A stretch of 10,117 nt of DNA, taken from NCBI GenBank assembly GCA_936936565.1, contig CAKZIX010000010.1, positions 1-10,117 on the forward strand, in the 5' to 3' direction. Origin of the DNA: an uncultured Nocardiaceae bacterium. Lineage in GTDB: Bacteria > Actinomycetota > Actinomycetes > Mycobacteriales > Mycobacteriaceae. Positions 1 to 5,683 of this stretch are shown one piece after another. Below the pieces are notes generated by a model. That model ran no database searches. It was not told the DNA's origin and was given only the letters and a program-made list of their open reading frames with translations. How positions within the stretch are numbered: the first letter of the stretch is position 1; every line of letters begins with the position of its first letter. A program made the translations under genes and the position numbers.

Positions 1-32
1 CGCCGCCAACCGCTGACCGGATCCCACCGGGC

Positions 33-773
33 TCAGCTCCAGCGCGCGAGCAGCCGCTTGGTCTCCGCGGCGAGCGCGGCCTGCAGGAACGGCCCGAAGC
101 TGACGCGCCCGGCGCCCAGCTCGGCGAACGCGGCGCGATCACCCTTGTCCGGCATGCCGATTGCGTTGAGCGGCAACGAAAGTTCCGACGTCAGCGTCTT
201 CCAGACGGCGGCGTCGTGCCGGCCCACCGGGTACAGCACGTCGGCGCCCGCCTCGGTGCAGCGGCGCAGCCGGTCCACGGCGTCCGCGACGGTGCCGGTG
301 CCGCGCAGCAGCACATCGGTGCGCGCGTTGAGCACGACGTGCACCCCGGCCGCGACCGCAACCGCACGCAGCTTGCCGATCAGATCCGCATGCTCGGACG
401 GATCGCGCAGCCGGCCGTTCTCGCTGTGCACGGTGTCTTCGATGTTGAGGCCAACGGCGCCCGCATCGAGCAAGCCCTCGATGAGCTGGGTCGGCTCGAG
501 CCCGTATCCCGACTCGATGTCGACCGATACCGGGATCTCGACCGCCGCGGTGATCTCCCGAACGCGGCCGAGCAGCTCCTGGAACGTCATGCCCTCGTTG
601 TCGGCGCGGCCGATGGAGTCCGCGACCGGGTGGCTGCCCACCGTGAGAGCGGCAAAACCCGCCTCCTGCACCAGGTTCGCCGACCAGGCATCCCACACGG
701 TGGGCAGCACCACCGGATCGCCGGGCACGTGCAGAGACAGGAAAGTAGTGGCCTTCGCGCTGAGTGCGGTCAT
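33..773 (-). CDS. PEP mutase / isocitrate lyase superfamily protein
   Basis: A 246-residue TIM-barrel enzyme of the isocitrate lyase/PEP mutase superfamily (PF13714-like), probably cytosolic and acting on a 2-oxo acid or a related C-C or C-P bond substrate. The visible signature is GRADNEG (D58), SVDIESGYG (D85, E87), NIEDT (E112) and NARTD (R151). These line up with the Mg- and substrate-binding positions of characterised members. The loop after E112 has no Cys of the KKCGH/KRCGH type, so isocitrate or methylisocitrate lyase activity is unlikely. Glu at 87, where PEP mutase has Asp, seems usual for this subfamily. I chose the ATG at 773 because family similarity begins soon after it. An in-frame ATG at 809 would add 12 residues that look unconserved, and neither start has a clear ribosome binding site. 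The gene diverges from the His-rich gene and shares a short promoter region with it. The exact reaction cannot be read from sequence. Confidence 0.88.
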   Translation of the reverse strand: MTALSAKATTFLSLHVPGDPVVLPTVWDAWSANLVQEAGFAALTVGSHPVADSIGRADNEGMTFQELLGRVREITAAVEIPVSVDIESGYGLEPTQLIEGLLDAGAVGLNIEDTVHSENGRLRDPSEHADLIGKLRAVAVAAGVHVVLNARTDVLLRGTGTVADAVDRLRRCTEAGADVLYPVGRHDAAVWKTLTSELSLPLNAIGMPDKGDRAAFAELGAGRVSFGPFLQAALAAETKRLLARWS

Positions 774-777
774 ATCA

Positions 778-798
778 CGATCATTCCAGGAAAGATCG
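778..798. promoter_or_regulatory. 21-bp imperfect palindrome, candidate operator
   Basis: The arms CGATC/GATCG and TTCC/GGAA are nested around a central A at 788. Of 10 opposed base pairs, 9 are complementary; only 783/793 is mismatched. The site lies between two divergent genes and covers about -54 to -34 relative to the inferred start of the His-rich transcript. It sits just upstream of the 773 start of the lyase gene. That is a plausible site for a dimeric regulator. It does not resemble the AT-rich Zur box that I know from mycobacteria. Confidence 0.4.
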
Positions 799-819
799 AA
801 TGCAAACATGCACCAGCGC

Positions 820-825
820 TAATAT
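820..825 (+). promoter_or_regulatory. -10 box for a leaderless transcript of the His-rich gene
   Basis: TAATAT fits the mycobacterial -10 consensus TANNNT well. Its 3' end is 6 nt before the ATG at 832, which places the transcription start at or next to the A of the start codon. No Shine-Dalgarno sequence precedes the ATG, as expected for a leaderless mRNA, a common class in mycobacteria. No good -35 hexamer is visible, so an activator may be needed. Confidence 0.55.
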
Positions 826-831
826 GAGCCT

Positions 832-1131
832 ATGACCACAGCACACGTAGAGCATGAAGGTCACACCCACGCCCACGGTGAGGGCTGCGGCCACGTGGCC
901 GTCCCGCACGCCGATCACGTCGACTATGTCCACGACGGGCACTTGCACAAGGCCCACGACGGACACTTCGACGAATGCGAGCCCAGCGGCGAGCACGCCG
1001 TACACGAGGCCCACACTCACAAGCACGGCGAGGGCTGCGGCCACGTGGCCGTCCCGCACGGCGACCACGTCGACTACATCCACGACGGTTGCCGGCACGC
1101 GGTCCACGACGATCACTACGACGAACACTGA
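832..1131 (+). CDS. His/Cys-rich duplicated metal-binding small protein
   Basis: A 99-residue protein with 26 His and 4 Cys and many Asp/Glu, with no signal peptide or membrane segment. It consists of two copies of one module, residues 11-47 and 61-97, offset by exactly 50 residues with 28 of 37 positions identical. Each copy contains HTHxHGEGCGHVAVPH followed by DHVDY(V/I)HDG. Copy 1 has an extra Cys after it (C49); copy 2 has C87 where copy 1 has H37. The ligand pattern predicts binding of several Zn, Ni, Cu or similar ions, as a cytosolic buffer, store or chaperone; this is inference. I recall similar short HGxGCGH...HVDYxHDGH proteins in other bacteria but know no assigned function. The antisense frame is also open, a by-product of the biased codons. 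Translation is probably leaderless. The neighbours do not reveal the metal. Confidence 0.85.
   Translation: MTTAHVEHEGHTHAHGEGCGHVAVPHADHVDYVHDGHLHKAHDGHFDECEPSGEHAVHEAHTHKHGEGCGHVAVPHGDHVDYIHDGCRHAVHDDHYDEH
880..1060 (+). repeat. Internal 150-bp-period direct repeat in the His-rich gene
   Basis: The two protein modules are matched at DNA level. A 31-bp stretch is identical at 880-910 and 1030-1060, exactly 150 bp apart, with high similarity on both sides. This includes identical synonymous codon choices for GEGCGHVAVPH, which suggests a recent in-frame duplication or gene conversion between the two halves. Slippage or recombination could readily add or remove a unit. Confidence 0.8.
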
Positions 1132-1174
1132 CCGCGTCCAGCCGAACCAGCGCTAGGTGCCAGTAGGCGACCGC

Positions 1175-1242
1175 TGCATCGAGCGCGCACTTGTGCACGC
1201 TGCCGGACCGGTTTCAGCAACAACAACTGCGCGCTCGACGCA
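1175..1242. terminator. Long inverted repeat between convergent genes, possible terminator
   Basis: Arms of 15 nt, TGCATCGAGCGCGCA (1175-1189) and TGCGCGCTCGACGCA (1228-1242), pair at 14 of 15 positions around a 38-nt loop. A smaller hairpin is nested at 1184-1199 (GCAC-TT-GTGC core). The structure lies 44 nt after the His-rich stop and about 105 nt past the stop of the opposing lipoprotein gene. It could terminate transcription in either direction. There is no U-tract, but such hairpins without a tract are common in mycobacteria. It may instead be a copy of a dispersed repeat. Confidence 0.4.
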
Positions 1243-1275
1243 TTGTCGCCGCGTCTGGACGTAGGGAGCGCTCAG

Positions 1276-1339
1276 GAGCGCAGCGACTGCGACCGCAGGA
1301 AGACGCGGCGGGAAGCACCGCAGCCGCCGAGCGCAGCGA
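1276..1339. repeat. Two direct copies of an 11-bp motif in the intergenic region
   Basis: GAGCGCAGCGA occurs at 1276-1286 and 1329-1339, just downstream of the minus-strand lipoprotein stop. The first copy also ends an inverted repeat GCGCTC/GAGCGC at 1268-1281 with a very short loop. The motif may be only a local GC-rich duplication. The rest of 1132-1347 shows no gene. Confidence 0.35.
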
Positions 1340-1347
1340 GGCCAATA

Positions 1348-2304
1348 TCACTGCGAGACGATGACCACGTTGCCGTCGGGCATGGACGGGACCCAGGTTT
1401 CCTTCTTGGCCGCGTCGTAGTGGAAGTCGGCGGGGCCGCGCAGGTCGCCGGGGATGAAGATCTTGCCCTCTTCCTTGCCTTCTGGGTTGTAGACCTTGAT
1501 CGTGCCGGGTTCGGGCTTGTCCAGCGCCACCCAGTCGGAGACCACGATGTTGCCGCTGTCGAGCACGGCGACACCGTCGAGCATGCCGTGCACGCTGCCC
1601 ACCTTCTGTGGGGTGGCGGGCGCGCGGGTGACGTCGAGCTTGAACAGGTCGCCGCCTTCGAACTTGGCGCCGATGGCGGCGACGTAGGCCGTCTTGCCGG
1701 ACTTGTCGAGCGCCACGCCGTTGGCGCCGGGCATGCCCTCGGCGAGGGTGTCGAATTTCTTCGATTCCAGATCCAGCTTGTACACCTTGCCGGCGGTGGT
1801 CTCGGTGACGAGCAGGGTCTTGCTGTCGAGCACCGCGATGTCGTTGAGCAGGCCGTTGGCGCCCAGCGGCGCCTCGAAAACCTGTGCCTTGCTGGCCAGG
1901 TCGTAGCCGACGACCCGGTCGATGTCGGCGACGTAGAGCTTGTTGCCGGTCACGCCCATGCCCTTGGGGGCGTGCAACGGCGCGTCGCCCGCACGCGGGA
2001 AGGCGCGCTTGGCGACCATGCCGCCCGCGACGTCGAGTTCGCTGACGAACCCGTCGCCGTCTTTGGCGGTCGGCTCGAGCTTCGCCCCGACGTTGGACAC
2101 GAAGCGTCGATCACCTTCCGCGGCAACGCTTTCCGGGTTCGCAAAGCCGCCGACTGCAGTCCACGACGAGGTGCCGGCGGGCAGCGGGCCGATCGACGGC
2201 GTCGTCGACGACGCACCCTGCGAGCTCGGCGTGTCGTTGCCGCCACCACATCCGGCCGCCACCAGCGCGAGCGCGGCCACCGCGAGCTTTCCGTACCTGT
2301 TCAT
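1348..2304 (-). CDS. Secreted lipoprotein, SMP-30/NHL-like six-bladed beta-propeller
   Basis: A 318-residue predicted lipoprotein. The N-terminus is a short basic signal (MNRYGK), a hydrophobic stretch, then VAAGC with the lipidated Cys at 19, followed by a Gly/Ser/Thr-rich linker to about residue 47. The rest has repeated blade motifs, typically G(V/A)A...D...(L/A)(Y/V)V..., such as NPESVAA, KGMGV..LYVADID, NDIAVLD..LLVTET, NGVALD..AYVAAI, DGVAVLD..IVVSDW and ADFHYD..TWVPSM. That makes six blades, the size of SMP-30/gluconolactonase-like propellers. It should sit on the outer face of the cell membrane. Substrate or partner is unknown, and a lactonase active site cannot be confirmed. The ATG at 2304 has GAGGGG 8 nt upstream. 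The Nudix gene lies 100 bp upstream on the same strand with a hairpin between, so it may or may not be co-transcribed. Confidence 0.88.
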   Translation of the reverse strand: MNRYGKLAVAALALVAAGCGGGNDTPSSQGASSTTPSIGPLPAGTSSWTAVGGFANPESVAAEGDRRFVSNVGAKLEPTAKDGDGFVSELDVAGGMVAKRAFPRAGDAPLHAPKGMGVTGNKLYVADIDRVVGYDLASKAQVFEAPLGANGLLNDIAVLDSKTLLVTETTAGKVYKLDLESKKFDTLAEGMPGANGVALDKSGKTAYVAAIGAKFEGGDLFKLDVTRAPATPQKVGSVHGMLDGVAVLDSGNIVVSDWVALDKPEPGTIKVYNPEGKEEGKIFIPGDLRGPADFHYDAAKKETWVPSMPDGNVVIVSQ

Positions 2305-2326
2305 CCCTCGAACCCCTCGAAATCAC

Positions 2327-2343
2327 CGGGAGCGGAGCTCCCG
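2327..2343. terminator. 7-bp GC-rich hairpin between the Nudix and lipoprotein genes
   Basis: CGGGAGC-GGA-GCTCCCG is a perfect 7-bp stem with a 3-nt loop. It lies 60 nt past the Nudix stop and about 9 nt before the Shine-Dalgarno site of the lipoprotein gene. It could terminate Nudix transcripts, or it could lie in the 5' leader of the lipoprotein mRNA. There is no T-run. The rest of 2305-2404 shows no gene. Confidence 0.35.
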
Positions 2344-2404
2344 CGCGCTGCGACCGTAGCCGATTTCGTTGGGTGTGGCGCGGCGGCTGTGACCACGGTG
2401 ACAT

Positions 2405-2800
2405 TCAGTCGATGAGCCCCAGCGCGTGCAGATGCCGGAACACCAGCATGGAGCCCGGTGCGACGTGATCGAGGGCGCCGTACTCGGCGACGGTGAACCA
2501 GCCGAGTTCGGCGATCTCACCGCTGGCAGTCGGCTCGCCGGACAGTTCGGCGGTGTAGCAGGTCATGTGCAACCGAGTGCCCGGCGGATGCCCGTAGGCG
2601 GGTGCGGTGAACACGCCGAGTTCCTGCGGGTCGAGCACTCGCACGCCGAGCTCCTCGTGGACCTCGCGGTGCAGTGCCTGCAGCGGTGTTTCACCGGGGT
2701 CGAGTTTGCCGCCCGCCATGTAGAACGCGGGGTTGCCGACCGAGCGGGTCTGCAGCAGCCGACGCTCGCGGACGTATGCCAAAGCAGCAGTTCGGATCAC
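2405..2800 (-). CDS. Nudix hydrolase
   Basis: A 131-residue Nudix-fold phosphohydrolase that should cleave a nucleoside-diphosphate-X bond with Mg2+. A complete Nudix box (G-x5-E-x7-REUxEExGU) spans residues 31-53: G31, E37, R45, E46, E49, E50, G52. The Glu residues are the metal ligands. Strands around it are typical, and the C-terminus (EIAELGWF, then LVFRHLHALGLID) is family-like. The substrate is not predictable. I chose the GTG at 2800: it starts the first core strand (VIRTAALAYV), and GGTGA stands 4 nt upstream, which aligns with the 16S tail at normal spacing. The reading frame stays open to an ATG at 2938 (177 residues). That start has no ribosome binding site and would run through the promoter and ribosome binding site of the divergent mrpA gene. 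A GTG at 2863 is also possible. Confidence 0.88.
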   Translation of the reverse strand: MIRTAALAYVRERRLLQTRSVGNPAFYMAGGKLDPGETPLQALHREVHEELGVRVLDPQELGVFTAPAYGHPPGTRLHMTCYTAELSGEPTASGEIAELGWFTVAEYGALDHVAPGSMLVFRHLHALGLID

Positions 2801-2865
2801 CGCCTCACCGTACGCACGCTGCGGGAACTCCGGCAGCCGCTGGTCGGCGGCGCGGACGCGCACGA

Positions 2866-2871
2866 TAAGAT
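2866..2871 (+). promoter_or_regulatory. Candidate -10 box of the mrp operon
   Basis: TAAGAT, within GATAAGAT, matches TANNNT and would start transcription near 2878, giving a leader of about 37 nt before the TTG codon. No convincing -35 is seen. On the other strand an overlapping TATCGT (2867-2862) could serve the divergent Nudix gene. Confidence 0.35.
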
Positions 2872-2883
2872 CGCTGTCAGCGA
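2871..2883. promoter_or_regulatory. 13-bp palindrome at the mrp transcription start region
   Basis: TCGCTG-T-CAGCGA is a perfect dyad with 6-bp arms and a single central base. It overlaps the last base of the candidate -10 box and spans the predicted start. A protein bound here would block both the mrp promoter and the overlapping minus-strand promoter. It could instead form a small hairpin at the very 5' end of the mRNA. Confidence 0.3.
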
Positions 2884-2902
2884 CACCCCGCCTACCACCG
2901 AC

Positions 2903-2907
2903 GGAGG
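2903..2907 (+). promoter_or_regulatory. Shine-Dalgarno site fixing the TTG start of mrpA
   Basis: GGAGG stands 7 nt before the in-frame TTG at 2915. No ATG or GTG in this frame is similarly placed, and the frame upstream (open back to 2426) runs antisense through the Nudix gene. TTG is therefore the supported start. Confidence 0.75.
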
Positions 2908-2914
2908 TGCCTTC

Positions 2915-5683
2915 TTGATTCCGGTCCTGTTCGCGCATGCGCTTGCGGCGCTGTTCGCGCCCTCCTGCGTAAAGATGTTGGGCCGCAACGGATTTCTTGT
3001 CCTCGCCGTGGTGCCGCTGGGCAGCCTGGGCTGGGTGGTGAGCCGCTGGGGAAGCACGCCGACAACGGAAATCCCTTGGGTGCCAGGGCTTTCCATGAAC
3101 ATCGAGTTACGCATGGATCACCTTGCGGCGGTCCTCGCGGTACTCGTGCTCGGGGTCGGTGCGCTGATTCTCGTCTACTGCTCGCGGTACTTCACCGATG
3201 TCGAACCGCGGTTGCCGGCGTTTGCCGGCTACCTCGTCGCGTTCGCCGGATCGATGTTCGGGCTGGTGGTCAGCGACAACATGTTGCTGCTCACGATGTT
3301 CTGGGAAATCACGACGGTGCTGTCGTTCCTGCTCGTCGGGCACAACGCCGAACGCGCCACGGCGCGCCGGGCCGCGACGCAGGCGCTGCTGGTCACCACT
3401 GCCGGTGGGCTCACCATGCTCGCGGGCGTGATCGCGCTCGGCGAATCCGCGGGCAGCTACCGCCTTTCCGATGTCGTCGCGTATCCGCCGCAGGGCTGGC
3501 TGGTAGACGTCGCGATCGGGCTGATCCTGGTGGGCGCACTGAGCAAGTCCGCGGTGGTGCCCTGGCATTTCTGGCTGCCCGGAGCGATGGCCGCACCCAC
3601 TCCGGTCAGCGCCTATCTGCACGCCGCGGCCATGGTGAAGGCCGGCATCTACCTGGTGGCGCGGCTGGCGCCCGGCTACGCCGACACGCTGCTGTGGCAT
3701 CCGATGATCATCACGCTGGGCCTGATTTCGATGGTGCTGGCCGGGTGGCGGGCCCTGCAGCTCACGGACCTGAAGCTGGTGCTGGCGTTCGGCACGGTGA
3801 GCCAGCTCGGGCTGCTCGTCGTGCTCGTCGGGATCGGCACCCCGGACGCTGCGCTGGCGGGCCTCACCCTGCTGGTCGCGCACGCGTTCTTCAAGGCGAC
3901 GCTGTTCATGGTCGTCGGCATCGTCGATCACGGCACGGGCACCCGCGATCTGCGCAAGCTGGCCGGGCTCGGGCGCAAGGATCCGGTGCTGTTCGGCGTG
4001 GCGGTACTGGCCGCGGCCAGCATGGCCGGCCTGCCGCCGCTGCTCGGATTCGTCGGCAAAGAGGCGGCGCTGGAGGCGGCGGCCACGTCCGGGCTGGCGG
4101 CGGGCGCACTGGTCCTCGGCGTGATCGTCACCGGATCGATGCTGACGGTGGCCTACAGCCTGCGCTTCCTGTGGGGTGCGTTCGGCGACAAGGAAACCCG
4201 GGAGCCGAGCGCGGCGGTGCGCCGCTACCACCGCCCCGACGTGCTGTTGCTCGGGCCGCCCGCAGTGCTGGCCGCTGCGGGGCTGGCCGCCGGGCTCGCC
4301 GCGCCGTTCGTCGACGAGGTGTTGGGTACCGGCGGTGACTACCGGCTGGCGCTGTGGCACGGGCTCGGGCCGACGCTGGCATTGACGGCCGTCGCCATCG
4401 CCGGCGGCGTTGCCCTGTTCGCCGCCAGATACGTGGTGCTGCAACGGCTGCGCACGACGCGTCCGCTGCTGGGCAACGCCGACCGCGGCTACGACTGGGT
4501 GCTGCGCACCATGGACCGGATCTCGATGAAACTCACCGGCTCCACCCAGCGCGGCTCGCTGCCGGTGACCCAGGCGACGATCCTGGCCACGCTGGTGCTG
4601 CTGCCGACGATCCTGCTCGCGGTGGGCGCACGCTCGCAACTGCGCTGGCGGCTGTGGGATTCGCCGGTGCAGCTGCTGGTGTGCGCGGTGATGGCGGTCG
4701 CCGCGGTGACGGCGACCCTGCTGCGCAATCGCCTGGCCTGCGTGCTGCTCGTGGGTGTCACCGGCTACGGCTGCGGCGTCATCTTCGCGATGCACGGCGC
4801 GCCCGATCTGGCGCTCACCCAGTTCCTCGTCGAAACCCTGACCCTGGTGATCTTCGTGCTGGTGCTGCGCAAGTTCGGCGCCGAGTTCGAGCCCGAGTCC
4901 GACGTGTTCCGCCCGGTGCGCGCCGCGATCGCCGTCGTCGTCGGAATCACCGTGACGATCCTGGCGGCCTTCGCGATCAGTGCGCGCAGCGCGCCGAGCA
5001 TCGCGGTGGAGCTGCCCGAGGCCGCCTACCACCTGGGGCACGGGCGCAACGTGGTGAACGTGCTGCTCGTCGACATCCGGGCCTGGGACACCCTCGGCGA
5101 AATCTCGGTGCTGCTGGTGGCGGCCACCGGCGTGGCCTCGCTGGTGTTCCGGCACCGCCGCTTCGGGTCCGCGCCGCGCGTGCCGGCCGAACCCGACAAC
5201 GACGCCATCACCTGGCTGCGCGGGGGCGAGTTCATCCCCGAGCCACAGCGCTACCTGATGCTGGAAATCACGACGCGCCTTGTGTTTCCGACGATCATGG
5301 TGCTGTCGGTGTACTTCTTCTTCGCCGGGCACAACCATCCCGGCGGCGGCTTCGCCGGCGGGCTCACCGCGGGGCTGGCGCTGGTGCTGCGCTACCTCGC
5401 CGGGGGCAGATACGAACTGGGCGAAGCACTTCCGATCGACGCGGGGCACATCCTCGGTGCCGGGCTGATCTGCTCGGCGGGCACGGCGGCGGCGTCCCTG
5501 CTGCTCGGCGCGCCGGTGCTGTCGTCGGCGACGCTCGAGGTGACGGTGCCGCTGCTCGGGCACATCACGCTGGTCACCGCGATGTTCTTCGATCTCGGCG
5601 TCTACCTGATCGTCGTCGGGCTGGTGCTGGACGTGCTGAGAAGCCTTGGCGCGCGGCTCGATTCGGCGGAGGAGGCCAGATGA
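2915..5683 (+). CDS. mrpA: Mrp antiporter subunit A with fused subunit B (MrpAB)
   Basis: Largest subunit (922 aa) of the multi-subunit Mrp cation/proton antiporter, an integral membrane complex related to complex I and driven by the proton gradient. Residues about 60-440 form the NuoL/proton-antiporter domain. It has the helix-5 glutamate in FWEITT (E131), lysines K211 (LSKSA), K242 (MVKAG), K327 (HAFFKA) and K382 (GFVGK), and H218/H236, the proton-path residues of this family. Residues about 590-660 are the MbhD/DUF4040-like part (LRNRLACVLLVG, HGAPDLALTQ), followed by an MbhE-like segment (RNVVNVLLVDIRAWDTLGE, about 711). From about 778 on, TTRLVFPTIM, FFAGHNHPGGGFAGGL and a helix pair are a complete MrpB, so A and B are fused. 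The TTG start has a good ribosome binding site. The stop overlaps the mrpC ATG. It is likely needed for Na+ tolerance and pH homeostasis (family knowledge). Confidence 0.95.
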   Translation: MIPVLFAHALAALFAPSCVKMLGRNGFLVLAVVPLGSLGWVVSRWGSTPTTEIPWVPGLSMNIELRMDHLAAVLAVLVLGVGALILVYCSRYFTDVEPRLPAFAGYLVAFAGSMFGLVVSDNMLLLTMFWEITTVLSFLLVGHNAERATARRAATQALLVTTAGGLTMLAGVIALGESAGSYRLSDVVAYPPQGWLVDVAIGLILVGALSKSAVVPWHFWLPGAMAAPTPVSAYLHAAAMVKAGIYLVARLAPGYADTLLWHPMIITLGLISMVLAGWRALQLTDLKLVLAFGTVSQLGLLVVLVGIGTPDAALAGLTLLVAHAFFKATLFMVVGIVDHGTGTRDLRKLAGLGRKDPVLFGVAVLAAASMAGLPPLLGFVGKEAALEAAATSGLAAGALVLGVIVTGSMLTVAYSLRFLWGAFGDKETREPSAAVRRYHRPDVLLLGPPAVLAAAGLAAGLAAPFVDEVLGTGGDYRLALWHGLGPTLALTAVAIAGGVALFAARYVVLQRLRTTRPLLGNADRGYDWVLRTMDRISMKLTGSTQRGSLPVTQATILATLVLLPTILLAVGARSQLRWRLWDSPVQLLVCAVMAVAAVTATLLRNRLACVLLVGVTGYGCGVIFAMHGAPDLALTQFLVETLTLVIFVLVLRKFGAEFEPESDVFRPVRAAIAVVVGITVTILAAFAISARSAPSIAVELPEAAYHLGHGRNVVNVLLVDIRAWDTLGEISVLLVAATGVASLVFRHRRFGSAPRVPAEPDNDAITWLRGGEFIPEPQRYLMLEITTRLVFPTIMVLSVYFFFAGHNHPGGGFAGGLTAGLALVLRYLAGGRYELGEALPIDAGHILGAGLICSAGTAAASLLLGAPVLSSATLEVTVPLLGHITLVTAMFFDLGVYLIVVGLVLDVLRSLGARLDSAEEAR

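Noticed and set aside
774..831. Zur (zinc uptake regulator) box upstream of the His-rich gene
   Set aside because: I looked for the AT-rich mycobacterial Zur palindrome and found none; the 21-bp palindrome present has a different sequence.
781..1128. Minus-strand 115-codon frame opposite the His-rich gene, with hydrophobic Val/Ala-rich translation that could look like a membrane protein
   Set aside because: It is the reverse reading of GAC/GTC/CAC-type codons, repeats with the same 50-residue period, and has no ribosome binding site of its own.
832..1131. CRISPR-like array because of the direct repeats
   Set aside because: Only two copies, within a coding frame, and the period is an exact multiple of three.
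1243..2415. Plus-strand 390-codon frame opposite the lipoprotein gene
   Set aside because: Low-complexity Asp/Val/His/Gly-rich translation with no recognisable domain; the opposite strand has a lipobox, a ribosome binding site and blade repeats.
2426..2914. N-terminal extension of MrpA by 163 residues to an upstream ATG
   Set aside because: The extension is antisense to the Nudix gene and is not membrane-like; TTG at 2915 has GGAGG at ideal spacing and begins the first MrpA helix.
2801..2938. 46-residue N-terminal extension of the Nudix protein to ATG 2938
   Set aside because: No ribosome binding site, unlike Nudix N-termini, and it would overlap the start of mrpA and its promoter. GTG at 2800 fits better, though the start is not proven.
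3107..5563. Very long minus-strand open frame (818 codons) opposite mrpA
   Set aside because: Its translation is a Gln/Arg/His/Gly-rich low-complexity string without domains, while the plus strand encodes clear MrpA. Long antisense frames are common in DNA with this codon bias.
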